Source: Novosphingobium malaysiense (GTDB taxonomy: Bacteria > Pseudomonadota > Alphaproteobacteria > Sphingomonadales > Sphingomonadaceae). Taken from it: 64,000 nucleotides of DNA. Below are positions 55,175-64,000 of the stretch, piece after piece. Numbering within the stretch: the first letter of the stretch is position 1; each line of letters begins with the position of its first letter. Made by a program: the position numbers and the translations under genes. The stretch is taken from positions 806,001 through 870,000 of the forward strand of contig NZ_JTDI01000003.1 of NCBI RefSeq assembly GCF_000802225.1. Direction: 5' to 3'. The notes under the pieces were generated by a model that was not told the origin of the DNA, made no database searches, and was given only the letters and a program-made list of their open reading frames with translations.

Positions 55175-56677
55175 TCAGGGTGCACCATCCGTGGTTGCCG
55201 GCTCTTCCTCGGGTGCATTTCCTATGGCCTTGTTCAGAGCGACAAAGCGGATACGCAGGCGACCCTCGTTCTCGGCAAGATCGCGCAGTGCCTGCAGATG
55301 CGCACGCCGGGCCTCGATGACAGGCAGGTAATTGATAGCCCCGGCCCGGTAGCGGGCTTCAATGAGGTCGCGGGTATCGGCGGTGTTGCGCGCGCGCGCC
55401 GTCAGGCGCTCGTGCTGTTGCCGGTCCGACGTGTAGCCGCTGAGCGCATCGTCTATCTCCTGCCACGCCTTCAGGACGGTGCGCTGATAATCGACTGCCG
55501 CCTCGCGCGCCTCGAGCTTGCGCAGCTTCACCACTGTGCGCCGGCGCCCGCCGTCGAACAATGGCAAGTTGATGCTGGGCCCTATCGACCACGACCGACT
55601 TGCCCAATCGAACAGGTTTTCGCTGCGGTAGGATTCCAGATTGAATCCCCCGCCCAGGCGAATGCTGGGATAGAGATCGGCAGTCGCGACACCGATTCCG
55701 GCCGTGGCAGCATGAAGTTTGGCAAGGGCCGCGCGCACGTCAGGACGGTTGATGGCGACTTGCGAGGGCATGCCCAATGACAGGTCCGGCAATTCCGACA
55801 TTGCCTTGCCCCGATACGCAAGCTCGGCATCGAGTTCGCCCGGATGCTTGCCGAGCAGCACCGCGATGCGATTGATTTGCGTCGCTTCCCGGGCCTTGAG
55901 CGCCGGCAACGAGGCCTGCAGACCATTGAGCCGCGCTTCTTCCTGTCGAAGGGTGGCGTGATCATCGAGCCCCCCCTCGACCCGGGCTGCAACCAGGCCC
56001 ACACGATCCTTGAGCAAGCCTATGTCGTCCTGCGCGATGGCGATTTCCCGCTGGGTCGTGCGCAAGTCGAAATAGCCGCGCGCCACTTCGCTGGTGACAC
56101 TGAGGCGGGCGAGATCGAGCAGGGCCCGCTGTTGCGAGGTTCGCGCTCCGGCCTGTTCGATCGTCCGGCGTACCTTGCCCCACAAGTCCAGTTCCCAAGA
56201 GGCATCGAAACCGCCGCGATAGAGCGTGAAAGGCTGGGAAAGGAACTTCGCAAGCGTATCGCGATCCGCCCCGAGCGCGTCGAACAGGCGGGTCGAAGCG
56301 CCATACTCGCTTTGGCGGTTGCGAGTGACATCGGCACTGGCGTTGACTTGCGGCGCGCCTGCAGCGCCTGCGCCTTCCAGTTGAACACGGGCCTGGGCGT
56401 AATGCAGGGCTGCCGTCTCGATATCCGGACTGGCCGCGAGCGCCTCGCGCTCGAGTCGATCGAGGACCGCGTCATCGAACACTGTCCACCAGTCTGCGGG
56501 GATTTTCGCTTCGGCCGCGACGGGCGCGACCAGCGAGGCATCGCCGCTGCGCCAGCTCGACCAATCCTGCGGCGCAGCCGTCTTGGGCGGAGCGAAATCC
56601 GGCCCGACCGTGCAGCCAGGCAGTGAAAGCAGGGCGAGCGAAAGAGCGAGGATCGACACCTTGCTGAGAGCGGTCAT
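55175..56677 (-). CDS. Outer-membrane efflux channel (NodT/TolC-type lipoprotein)
   Basis: 500 residues from ATG 56677 (AGGA nine bases upstream; an ATG at 56701 overlapping the permease stop is possible). The signal peptide KVSILALSLALLSLPGC has a lipobox, so the N-terminus is lipidated. NodT-type features: GPDFAPPK, DVTRNRQSEYGAS, LSVTSEVARGYFDLRTTQREIAIAQ, LYPSIRLGGGFNLESYRS and PLFDGGRR. It forms the trimeric exit duct of the exporter, with the HlyD protein as adaptor. It is the last gene of the five-gene operon. Confidence 0.9.
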   Translation of the reverse strand: MTALSKVSILALSLALLSLPGCTVGPDFAPPKTAAPQDWSSWRSGDASLVAPVAAEAKIPADWWTVFDDAVLDRLEREALAASPDIETAALHYAQARVQLEGAGAAGAPQVNASADVTRNRQSEYGASTRLFDALGADRDTLAKFLSQPFTLYRGGFDASWELDLWGKVRRTIEQAGARTSQQRALLDLARLSVTSEVARGYFDLRTTQREIAIAQDDIGLLKDRVGLVAARVEGGLDDHATLRQEEARLNGLQASLPALKAREATQINRIAVLLGKHPGELDAELAYRGKAMSELPDLSLGMPSQVAINRPDVRAALAKLHAATAGIGVATADLYPSIRLGGGFNLESYRSENLFDWASRSWSIGPSINLPLFDGGRRRTVVKLRKLEAREAAVDYQRTVLKAWQEIDDALSGYTSDRQQHERLTARARNTADTRDLIEARYRAGAINYLPVIEARRAHLQALRDLAENEGRLRIRFVALNKAIGNAPEEEPATTDGAP

Positions 56678-56697
56678 GCTCGTGGTTCCTGTATTCA

Positions 56698-57810
56698 TCA
56701 TGCGAGACGGTGGCGAAACAGCCAGGCGGCCAGCGGCAGCGTCACGCCGGCCACGACCACCAGGGGCAGGAAATCGGGCGCCACATCGAGCAACCCGGCG
56801 CCTTCGAGATAGACCCGGCGCACCAGATCGACGCCAAAACGCAGCGGGTTCACGTATGTCAGCACCTGGAGCACTTCCGGCATGTTGCGCACCGGCGTAA
56901 TCAACCCCGACAGCAGCGTGAGCGGCATGATCACGAGAAACGTGTAGAGCATCGCCTGCTGCATGTTGAGCGACAGTGCCGAAATCGACATGCCGATACC
57001 GACCGAGGCCCCGGTGAAACTGAACAGGCCGAGATAGAAAAGCCACAAGGAGCCCGCCATGGGGATCTCGAACCAGAAGCGGACAATCAGCAACACGATC
57101 GTCGATTGCATGACTCCCACGAGCACCGAGGGAACCGCCTTGCCGACGAGGATCTGCAGCGGCGTCAATGGTGTCACGAGCAATTGGTCGAAGGTGCCCT
57201 GCTCCCGCTCGCGTGCGACGGACAGCGCCGCCAGCAGCAGCGTCTGCAGCATGCTGAGCGTGGCGATCATGGCCGGCATGATCTGCCAGCGGGAATCGAG
57301 ATTGGGATTGAACCAGGCCCTCCGCACCACGGTGACGGGGGACGCCACGCCGCGTGCCTCGTTGAACGACGTGGTGACGGCATTGACGTACCCTGCCGCG
57401 GCCCCGGCCGTGGTCGAGTTGCGGCCATCGAGAATGATCTGCACCGGCGCCCGCCTGCCCATGGCCAGGCGGTCGGCGAAATCCGTCGGGATGCTGACAA
57501 CCATCAATACCCTGCCCTCCTCGATCACCTGACCGATCTGGTGCGGATTGGCGAGAGTCGCTTCGCGCCGGAAAATGCCGGTTCCCTCCAAGTGCGAGAG
57601 AAAATCCGTCGATGCCGCACTGTGGCTCTGGTCCAGCACGGCATAGGGGACGTACTTGAGGTCGAAAGTTGCGGCATAGCCGAACAGCATCGACTGGATC
57701 AGCGCCGGCCCGACAAGGATGACCCGGTTCGCCGGATCCTTGAGCAGCGCGACGATTTCCTTGCGGCAGAGCGCGATGATCTGGGCGAGGTTGGCGATGA
57801 AGCTTCCCAT
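56698..57810 (-). CDS. ABC-2 type permease
   Basis: 370 residues from ATG 57810, just after the first permease. It has the N-terminal membrane helix (about 22-45), a large periplasmic domain (about 50-170), then five helices near the C-terminus. ALCRKEIVALLKDPANR at the start and EREQGTFDQLLVTPLTPLQILVGK (ABC-2 hallmark) define the family. It resembles YbhR/YbhS-type permeases of the E. coli exporter. With its partner it forms the transmembrane core. Confidence 0.91.
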   Translation of the reverse strand: MGSFIANLAQIIALCRKEIVALLKDPANRVILVGPALIQSMLFGYAATFDLKYVPYAVLDQSHSAASTDFLSHLEGTGIFRREATLANPHQIGQVIEEGRVLMVVSIPTDFADRLAMGRRAPVQIILDGRNSTTAGAAAGYVNAVTTSFNEARGVASPVTVVRRAWFNPNLDSRWQIMPAMIATLSMLQTLLLAALSVAREREQGTFDQLLVTPLTPLQILVGKAVPSVLVGVMQSTIVLLIVRFWFEIPMAGSLWLFYLGLFSFTGASVGIGMSISALSLNMQQAMLYTFLVIMPLTLLSGLITPVRNMPEVLQVLTYVNPLRFGVDLVRRVYLEGAGLLDVAPDFLPLVVVAGVTLPLAAWLFRHRLA

Positions 57811-57814
57811 CGGG

Positions 57815-58945
57815 TCAGTCCAGCCTCTTGCGCACCGTGCGCCAGGTAAGCGCAAGCAGCAAAAGCGCATAGCCCAACATGATGGCGCAGCTTTGCGCGA
57901 CCATCGTCCAGTTGGTGCCCGCCAGAAAGAGCGTCTTGATGACCCCCATGAAGTGCGTTGCCGGGACGATCTGGCTCACGATCTTCACGACCAGCGGCAC
58001 GTTGCGAAGATCGAACACGAAACCGGACAGCATCAGTGCCGGCATGAAACTGGTGAGCAAAGCCATCTGGCTGGCCGCGAACTGGTTTCGCGTGATGCCG
58101 GAAATGAACAGCCCCAGCAGCAGCGAAACGATCAGATAGGCGACCGACGTCAGAAATATCGCCAGCAGCGATCCGCGTATCGGAACCTGGAACAGCACGC
58201 GCGCCGCCACGATGCAGATCGCCAAGTCGACCACGCCAACCAGCAGGTAGGGCGCGAGCTTGGCGAGCACGAGTTCAAGCGGCCGCACGGGCGTGACGAA
58301 CAAGGCTTCCAGCGTGCCGCGCTCCCACTCGCGCGCGATCAGCATCGACGTGAGGAAAGCACCGACGAGGGTCATGATCAGGACAACCAGTCCGGGCACC
58401 AGGTACCACGTGCTTATGCCGGCCTCGTTGAACCAGGTCCGCTGCACGATCTCCACGCTTCCGGAGCTCCCGGGAACACCCGTCCCCCTGTCCAACCGTC
58501 GCAGCGAAACGGTGCCGAGCGCGCCGCCGACATAGGCTTCCAGGCTACGCGCCGTGGTCGAATCGATGCCGTTGAGGATGAGCTGGATGCGCGCATCGCC
58601 GCGGGCCTGGGCTTGTGCGAAGTCGATAGGGACGCGCACGATGGCATCGACCCTGCCGGACGTCAGCAGATCCTCGGCCTCGCGCATCGAGGTGGTCCTC
58701 ACCGGGACGAGATACCGCGAGCCCTCGATGCCCGATACGGCTTCGCGCGCGGCGGCAGACGTGTCTTCCATCACGATGGCGACCGGCGCGTTCTTGACGT
58801 CGAAAGACAGGCCGTATCCGAACAGCAGGATCAACCCCACCGGCAGCAGGAGGCCGACCAGCAAGTTGCTGCGGTCCCGCAGCATCTGGCGCGTCTCCTT
58901 GCGGATCAACGCGATCAGGCGGGTAAGAAACGCGGAATGGTTCAC
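57815..58945 (-). CDS. ABC-2 type permease
   Basis: 376 residues; start overlaps the end of the ATPase gene by 4 bp. Topology is the same as its neighbour. ALIRKETRQMLRDRSNLLVGLLLP and REWERGTLEALFVTPVRPLELVLAKLAPY are the hallmark segments. The two permeases are clearly related but not recent duplicates, since their periplasmic domains differ in detail. Likely YbhS counterpart; the substrate is unknown. Confidence 0.91.
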   Translation of the reverse strand: MNHSAFLTRLIALIRKETRQMLRDRSNLLVGLLLPVGLILLFGYGLSFDVKNAPVAIVMEDTSAAAREAVSGIEGSRYLVPVRTTSMREAEDLLTSGRVDAIVRVPIDFAQAQARGDARIQLILNGIDSTTARSLEAYVGGALGTVSLRRLDRGTGVPGSSGSVEIVQRTWFNEAGISTWYLVPGLVVLIMTLVGAFLTSMLIAREWERGTLEALFVTPVRPLELVLAKLAPYLLVGVVDLAICIVAARVLFQVPIRGSLLAIFLTSVAYLIVSLLLGLFISGITRNQFAASQMALLTSFMPALMLSGFVFDLRNVPLVVKIVSQIVPATHFMGVIKTLFLAGTNWTMVAQSCAIMLGYALLLLALTWRTVRKRLD

Positions 58946-60717
58946 GCCGCCTCCTGCGCCTGACCTTCTTCGGCCCTGGCCTTTTCGACGATGGCGATGA
59001 AGGCCTCGTTCATGTGGCCGCCCTCGAGCCCCGATTCCTCGCGGACCTGTTGCGGCGTGCCGATCGCCAGCAGGCGGCCGGCGTCCTGTATCGCAATGCG
59101 ATCGCAGTATTCGGCCTCTTCCATGAAGTGCGTGGTCACGACCACTGTCACTCCGGCTTGAGCCAGAGCCGTGATGGTGCGCCAGAACGCCCGGCGCGCG
59201 AGCGGATCGATGCCGCTGGTCGGCTCGTCGAGAAACAGGATCTCCGGCTCGTGCAGCAGGCCTGCGGCCATCGCCAGACGCTGCTTGTATCCCAGCGGCA
59301 GGTTGCCGCTCTGCGCCGAAGGGTCGAGTTCGAACTGGCAGATGATCTCCTCGACGCGCTTGCGCCTGCGCGCGCCCCTCAACCCGTAGGCACCGCCGAA
59401 GAAATCGAGATTTTCATAGACCGTCAGATTGGAATAGAGCGCAAATTTCTGCGCCACGTAGCCAATGCGCGCGCGGGCCGCGGAACGCGCGGTGCGCAAG
59501 TTCACCCCGGCCACCTGCAATTCCCCGCTCGTGGCCGGAAGCAGGCCGCACAGCATCCGAAAGGTCGTCGTCTTGCCGGCGCCATTCGGCCCGAGAAGTC
59601 CGAAGATTTCGCCGCGCGCGACATCGAAACTGGTGTTTGCAACGGCCGTGAAATCGCCAAAGCGGCGAACCAGATCGCGCACGAGAATAACCGGCCCTTC
59701 CCCATGCCCGTTGGTCGGTCCGTGAATCTCCTGCGACGCCAGGGGCGGCGGGGTGGAGGCATCCTGCCCGGGCGTATCTTGCTGATGAAGCAGGAGCATG
59801 AAAGCGTCCTCCAACTCCTCCTTGCGCGGCTGCGGATCGCAATCCGGCAGCAGCGCATGCAACCGGGCCTCGTCGCTATCTGGCTGCCGGATGAAATGCA
59901 CCCGTCCGCCGGCGGGAACCGCATCGACGACGAGGTCCGGCGCATCGATGAGGCGTGCCTGAAGATTGCGCGCCGGCACCCCGTCTTGCGGCGTCACGAC
60001 ATAAGTCAGACCCTTGGCCCGCGCCGTGAGGTCGGCAGGGGTACCCTCGGCCAGAAGGCGCCCGCCATTCAGCACGAAGACATGGTCGCAACGCCCCGCC
60101 TCGTCCATGTAGGCGGTGCTGACAATGACGCTGAGCCCTTCTTCCGCGATCAACTGCTTGATGATCTCCCAAAGATCACGGCGCGAGAGCGGGTCGACGC
60201 CCACACTGGGCTCGTCGAGCAGAAGCAAGTCGGGCACGCGCACAAGCGTGCAGGCAAGGCCCAGCTTCTGTTTCATCCCGCCGGAAAGCTTGCCTGCCGG
60301 TCTGCCGGTAAAATGGGCGAGGTCTGTCATGGCCAGCAGGCGCGAGAACCGTTCGCTGCGAACGTCCTGGGGCACACCATGCAGGTCGGCATAGAGATCG
60401 AGGTTTTCCTGGACGGAAAGGTCTTCGTAGAGGCCGAAGCGCTGGGGCATGTAGCTGATGCGGTTCTGCACCGCCTGCGGATCCTCGGCGAGATCGATCC
60501 CCAGCACGTGCAGCGATCCGTCGTCGGGCTGCAGCAGCCCCGCCATCATGCGCATCAGGGTCGTCTTGCCAGAGCCGTCCGGGCCCACGAAAGCGGCCAG
60601 AGTGCCCGGCCGGATCGTCAACGACATGTTGTCGATCGCCTCGAACGGCTTGCCGTCCGGACCATCGAACCTCTTGCTCAATCCCTCGATGACGACGCTT
60701 GGCGGCGTCTCGGTCAC
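58942..60717 (-). CDS. Double ABC ATPase of the exporter (YbhF-like)
   Basis: 591 residues with two complete nucleotide-binding domains. NBD1 (about 8-240): Walker A GPDGSGKTT, LSGGMKQKL, LLLLDEPSVG. NBD2 (about 345-575): Walker A GPNGAGKTT, degenerate signature LPLGYKQRL, FLDEPTSG. They are joined by a linker rich in Gln, Pro and Asp. The altered second signature is a family trait of YbhF-like ATPases. It powers export by the adjacent permeases; both ends overlap neighbours by 4 bp. Confidence 0.93.
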   Translation of the reverse strand: MTETPPSVVIEGLSKRFDGPDGKPFEAIDNMSLTIRPGTLAAFVGPDGSGKTTLMRMMAGLLQPDDGSLHVLGIDLAEDPQAVQNRISYMPQRFGLYEDLSVQENLDLYADLHGVPQDVRSERFSRLLAMTDLAHFTGRPAGKLSGGMKQKLGLACTLVRVPDLLLLDEPSVGVDPLSRRDLWEIIKQLIAEEGLSVIVSTAYMDEAGRCDHVFVLNGGRLLAEGTPADLTARAKGLTYVVTPQDGVPARNLQARLIDAPDLVVDAVPAGGRVHFIRQPDSDEARLHALLPDCDPQPRKEELEDAFMLLLHQQDTPGQDASTPPPLASQEIHGPTNGHGEGPVILVRDLVRRFGDFTAVANTSFDVARGEIFGLLGPNGAGKTTTFRMLCGLLPATSGELQVAGVNLRTARSAARARIGYVAQKFALYSNLTVYENLDFFGGAYGLRGARRRKRVEEIICQFELDPSAQSGNLPLGYKQRLAMAAGLLHEPEILFLDEPTSGIDPLARRAFWRTITALAQAGVTVVVTTHFMEEAEYCDRIAIQDAGRLLAIGTPQQVREESGLEGGHMNEAFIAIVEKARAEEGQAQEAA

Positions 60718-61715
60718 TTCGCGGCCCCGAGGTGAAGCGTCACCGTCACCGGCTGTCCAAGCCGCAGAACTCCTGCCTTGTCCTCCACCCGCACACGGAC
60801 CTCGTAGACCAGGGCCGTTCTCAGGTCTTCGGTCTCGACGGACTTGGGCGTGAATTCGGCGACCGACGATATATAGCCGACGGTTCCGCGTATCGGCCGG
60901 TCGGGCGCGCTGTCCGTAGTCACCTGCGCGGGCATGCCCGGCTTGACGCGCCCCAGATTCTCCTCATTCACGTAGACGCGCACCCATTTGGGATCGGTCA
61001 GCGCGAGTTCGTAGACCGGCCGCTGCGGTGAAGCCATGTCGCCCACCTGAAGCAATCGCGAACGCACCACGGCGGCTTCCGGCGCCCGCAATTCGCCCTG
61101 GTCGATGCGATGGCGTGTCAGGGCCAGCGCAGCCTTTCCTGCCTCCAGCTGCGCGCGCGCTGCCGCAACGTCCTCTGCGCGCGGGCCCTTTAACGCCAGC
61201 TGCAAGGCCTCGCGCGCTTCCCGCGCCTGCGCCGTGGCGGCCTTGGCGGCGCTGGCAGCACGGTCCAGTTCCTGCCCGCTCACGCCGCGACCATCGGTCG
61301 TTTCCGCGACCTGCCTCAATCGGGCGAGATCGGCGGCCGTGCGGGCTGCATCGGCTTCTGCCGCGGCAAGGCGATCCCGGGCCTGGCGAACTTCCTCGGG
61401 TCGCGTACCGTTCTCCATGCGCAGGACGTTTTGCCGGTCGGCTGCAACCTTGGCTTGGGCTTGCCGCGCTTCCAGTGCGAGCGTGCTGGTATCGAGCACG
61501 GCCAGCAGATCGCCCTTCTCTACATGGTCGCCCTCTTCCACTTTGAGGGTCTCGATCCTGCCGCTGCCGTCGAAGGCGAGCGAGATTTGCCGCACGTCGA
61601 CGTTACCGTGCAATTCGAGGGTATTCGGATTGTCGTGGCTACGCAGCAGCAACCACAGGATCACGGCAACCACGGCTATTGCCAGCACGACGAGCGCAGG
61701 AAGGCGTTTCTTCAT
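60714..61715 (-). CDS. HlyD-family membrane fusion protein
   Basis: 333 residues from ATG 61715. An N-terminal membrane anchor (about 5-27), a biotinyl-lipoyl-like half (VEEGDHVEKGDLLAVLD, about 60-80), a long coiled coil (about 80-200) and a beta-barrel part with RAPEAAVVRSRLLQVGDM and PVYELALTDPKWVRVYVNEENLGRVKPG. It spans the periplasm from inner-membrane transporter to outer-membrane channel. First gene of the operon, starting 102 bp from the divergent TetR gene. Confidence 0.92.
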   Translation of the reverse strand: MKKRLPALVVLAIAVVAVILWLLLRSHDNPNTLELHGNVDVRQISLAFDGSGRIETLKVEEGDHVEKGDLLAVLDTSTLALEARQAQAKVAADRQNVLRMENGTRPEEVRQARDRLAAAEADAARTAADLARLRQVAETTDGRGVSGQELDRAASAAKAATAQAREAREALQLALKGPRAEDVAAARAQLEAGKAALALTRHRIDQGELRAPEAAVVRSRLLQVGDMASPQRPVYELALTDPKWVRVYVNEENLGRVKPGMPAQVTTDSAPDRPIRGTVGYISSVAEFTPKSVETEDLRTALVYEVRVRVEDKAGVLRLGQPVTVTLHLGAAK

Positions 61716-61775
61716 CAATGATCGATCCCGAAACCGCGTGATGCAGGAAGAGCCGCCCGAGTCCCGGGCCTAATC

Positions 61776-61794
61776 TAAATTGAATTTAAATTGA
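61776..61794. promoter_or_regulatory. Candidate operator of the TetR regulator
   Basis: In the 102-bp divergent gap, TAAATT-G-AATTTA (61776-61788) is a perfect inverted repeat, and AAATTGA occurs twice (61777-61783 and 61788-61794), 11 bp apart, one helical turn. It is the only AT-rich patch in the gap, as expected for a regulator binding between the two transcription units. Binding is inference. Confidence 0.5.
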
Positions 61795-61817
61795 TAGTGC
61801 AGTAGTGTCCAGACGCA

Positions 61818-62492
61818 ATGGAGACACCCGAAGCCACTCTCGTTCCTGCCCGGCCGATGCGCGGCTCGCGTACCGACGGCGATGCCACCAGGGCAAGGAT
61901 CGTGGAAGCGGCCGGGCAACTTTTCGGCCAACAGGGTTTCGCCGAGACAACGAGCAAGGCCATAGCAGCCCGGGCCGGCGTAGACTTGGCCTCGATCAAT
62001 TATCATTTCGGAACCCGCGACGGCCTCTATGCCGCCGTCCTTGCCGAAGCCCATCGCCGTCTGGTCAGCCTTGCCGAACTGGAAACGATTGTCCGCGCCG
62101 ACGCTCCGGCCGAAACCAGACTGCGGCAGATCATCGAACTGATCGTCTCGCGCGCCGTGGGCAAACGCGGTTGGAACGCTCATGTGCTGGCCCGCGAACT
62201 GCTGTCCCCCTCATCCCATCTCGACGTTCTTTTCACTGAGGAAATGCCCCCCAAGTTCCGGATGGTGGCCGGTCTGCTGTCGGAGATCACCGGGATACCC
62301 GTCGGCGACCCCAGCCTCGTGCGATGCCTCATCAGCGTCGGCGCCCCCTGCGCGGTACTCTTCGTCGTCGGACGCATACCCACACCGCTGACAAACCAGC
62401 TGATGCAATTGCCCGAGAAGCTACTGGTGGACCATTTGCACACATTCGCCATGGGCGGCCTCGAAGCCATCGCCCGCGAGCGAGCAGCCTGA
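61818..62492 (+). CDS. TetR-family regulator, CecR/CerR-like
   Basis: 224 residues. The N-terminal HTH (about 25-70) reads RARIVEAAGQLFGQQGFAET then AIAARAGVDLASINYHFG, and the longer C-terminal domain is of the type found in CecR/CerR regulators. In E. coli, CecR controls ybhG. Here it is divergent from the HlyD-ATPase-permease operon and should repress it until a ligand binds. A possible operator lies in the gap. It likely also controls itself. Confidence 0.9.
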   Translation: METPEATLVPARPMRGSRTDGDATRARIVEAAGQLFGQQGFAETTSKAIAARAGVDLASINYHFGTRDGLYAAVLAEAHRRLVSLAELETIVRADAPAETRLRQIIELIVSRAVGKRGWNAHVLARELLSPSSHLDVLFTEEMPPKFRMVAGLLSEITGIPVGDPSLVRCLISVGAPCAVLFVVGRIPTPLTNQLMQLPEKLLVDHLHTFAMGGLEAIARERAA

Positions 62493-62550
62493 ACGCTCAC
62501 GCCCAACTCGGACTTGGGCTTTGCCGTCTCCCCTGCTAGGCGCCGCCGCC

Positions 62551-64000
62551 ATGTTGACGATCCGAGACATCACGGTGCGCCTTGGCGGACGCACCATCCT
62601 CGACGGAGCGAGCGCCACGCTGCCGCAGGGCGGCAAGATCGGCCTGATCGGCCGCAACGGCGCCGGCAAGTCGACCCTGGTGAAGACGATCATCGGCGAA
62701 CTCGAACCCGATGGCGGGGCGATCGACATCCCGCGCAGAGCCCGTCTGGGCTATATTGCGCAGGAAGCACCGAGCGGCATGCGAACGCCGTTCGAGGCGG
62801 TGCTGGAAGCGGATACGGAACGAACCGCCCTGCTCGCGGAATCCGAAACCTGCACCGATCCCCATCGTCTTGGCGACGTGCACGAGCGGCTGATTGCCAT
62901 CGATGCCTATGCCGCGCCAGCCCGGGCAGCGCGCATTCTCGTCGGACTCGGCTTTGACGAGGAGATGCAGGCGCGACCGCTTGACGCGTTTTCAGGCGGA
63001 TGGAAAATGCGCGTCGCCCTGGCCGCGCTGCTGTTCTCCGCACCGGACGTGCTGCTGCTCGACGAACCGTCGAACCACCTGGACCTTGAAGCGACCTTGT
63101 GGCTGGAGAGCTTCCTGCAGAACTATCCCGGCACCCTGCTGGTGATCAGCCACGAACGCGATCTGCTCAACACTGTGGTCGACCACATCCTGCACCTGCA
63201 GGCAGGCAGGCTGACACTCTATCCCGGCACGTACGACAGCTTCGAGCGACTGAGGGCGGAACGCGCCGCCCAGGCCGAAGCCGCCCGCGCCAATCAGGAA
63301 GCGCAGCGCAAGAAGCTGGCGGACTATGTCGCGCGAAATTCCGCCCGCGCCTCCACTGCCAAGCAAGCCCAGTCCCGCGCCAAGATGCTGGCAAAGATGC
63401 AGCCCATAGCGGCGATGGTCGACGATCCCTCGATGACATTCGACTTCCCCAGCCCGGATGAATTGCGTCCGCCGCTGGTGACACTCGATCGCGCGGCCGT
63501 GGGATACACCGAGGACAATCCGGTGCTGCGCCGGCTAAATCTGCGCATCGATCCGGAGGACCGCATCGCCCTGCTCGGCCGTAACGGCAATGGCAAGACC
63601 ACGCTGGCACGCCTGTTGGCGCGGCAGCTCGATCCGATGGAAGGCGAAGTCAGCTTCTCGCCCAAGATCCGCATCGGCTACTTCACGCAGTATCAGGTGG
63701 AGGAGTTGCCCGCCGGTTCCACCCCGCTCGAGCTGATGACCCGTTCGATGGAAGGCAAGCCCCCGCTCGCCGTGCGCAGCCAGCTCGGCCGTTTCGGCTT
63801 TTCCGGCGAGCGTGCCACCGCCGAGACCAAGACGCTTTCCGGCGGCGAACGCGCGCGGCTGGCTTTGGCGCTGGTCACGCGCGATGCGCCGCACCTTCTC
63901 ATCCTCGACGAGCCGACCAACCACCTCGACGTCGATGCCCGCGAGGCTCTGGTGCAGGCGCTCAATGCCTTCGAGGGTGCCGTCATCCTCGTCAGCCACG
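62551..64000 (+). CDS. ABC-F family ATPase (cut by window edge)
   Basis: 483 codons are visible from ATG 62551; the 3' end lies beyond the window. ABC-F proteins have two ATPase domains and no membrane part; many act on the ribosome. NBD1 has GRNGAGKST, FSGGWKMRVALA and LLLLDEPSNHLD; a charged linker (ARASTAKQAQSRAKMLAKM) follows; NBD2 has GRNGNGKTT, LSGGERARLALAL and LILDEPTNHLD. The linker and spacing suggest the YheS/Uup group. It follows the TetR gene by 58 bp but is likely a separate unit. Confidence 0.93.
   Translation, partial: MLTIRDITVRLGGRTILDGASATLPQGGKIGLIGRNGAGKSTLVKTIIGELEPDGGAIDIPRRARLGYIAQEAPSGMRTPFEAVLEADTERTALLAESETCTDPHRLGDVHERLIAIDAYAAPARAARILVGLGFDEEMQARPLDAFSGGWKMRVALAALLFSAPDVLLLDEPSNHLDLEATLWLESFLQNYPGTLLVISHERDLLNTVVDHILHLQAGRLTLYPGTYDSFERLRAERAAQAEAARANQEAQRKKLADYVARNSARASTAKQAQSRAKMLAKMQPIAAMVDDPSMTFDFPSPDELRPPLVTLDRAAVGYTEDNPVLRRLNLRIDPEDRIALLGRNGNGKTTLARLLARQLDPMEGEVSFSPKIRIGYFTQYQVEELPAGSTPLELMTRSMEGKPPLAVRSQLGRFGFSGERATAETKTLSGGERARLALALVTRDAPHLLILDEPTNHLDVDAREALVQALNAFEGAVILVSH

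Overview
The window is dense, GC-rich chromosomal DNA from an alphaproteobacterium, most likely a sphingomonad (Novosphingobium or a close relative). The evidence is the unbroken dusB-ntrB-ntrC-ntrY-ntrX-hfq-hflX block, PhaR, an E1-beta subunit with a fused lipoyl domain, an Hfq with two Sm domains, a 'vgr-related' HExxH protein, and hrcA-grpE placed divergently to rph-rdgB-hemW. The genus is inference from gene content. I saw no rRNA, tRNA, CRISPR array, insertion sequence, prophage or integron; this is core chromosome with a few accessory-type modules.

Layout: 1-6.7 kb (minus strand): a PPOX flavoprotein, radA, cvpA, a SufU-like scaffold, an MFS carrier, alr, phaR and the start of an archaeal-type proS. 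6.9-16 kb: a patatin-like lipase, dnaK-dnaJ behind a good RpoH-type promoter, a PCuAC copper lipoprotein, small envelope genes and hrcA-grpE. 15.8-28 kb: rph-rdgB-hemW-xerC, dedA, gshB, yraN-rsmI, an LpoA-like lipoprotein, parE-mazG, and hflX-hfq. 28-36 kb: the nitrogen-control cascade ntrXYCB with dusB. 35.7-47.4 kb: ispDF, a pncC-type gene, a RatA-like gene, lipA, a beta-carbonic anhydrase, an exported repeat protein, gyrA, a DUF952 gene, a YhhN-type membrane protein and trmFO. 47.4-55 kb: an EF-hand protein, a phytoene-synthase-like protein, a three-gene TadG/TadE-type module, and pdhB-pdhA-ftsB. 55-62.5 kb: a drug-type ABC exporter operon (membrane fusion protein, double ATPase, two permeases, outer-membrane factor) with a divergent TetR regulator. 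62.6 kb to the end: an ABC-F protein cut by the window edge.

How they fit: DnaK, DnaJ and GrpE form one chaperone cycle, split over two loci and probably induced through RpoH. NtrB/NtrC and NtrY/NtrX sense nitrogen state and share a transcription direction with hfq. PhaR should control polyhydroxyalkanoate storage, and a perfect TGC/GCA palindrome lies upstream of its own gene. The ABC exporter resembles Escherichia coli ybhGFSR with its CecR/CerR regulator, plus its own outer-membrane channel.

The window is mostly orthodox. The best items for follow-up are the tandem-Sm Hfq, the cluster of GANTC (CcrM) sites with a perfect dyad upstream of ftsB, the PhaR-type palindrome, the RpoH promoter of dnaK, the archaeal-type ProRS, the stand-alone TadG/TadE/TadE module, and the repeat-rich gap at 38.0-38.1 kb. 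All positions, motifs and repeats were read by eye; no search or folding was run.
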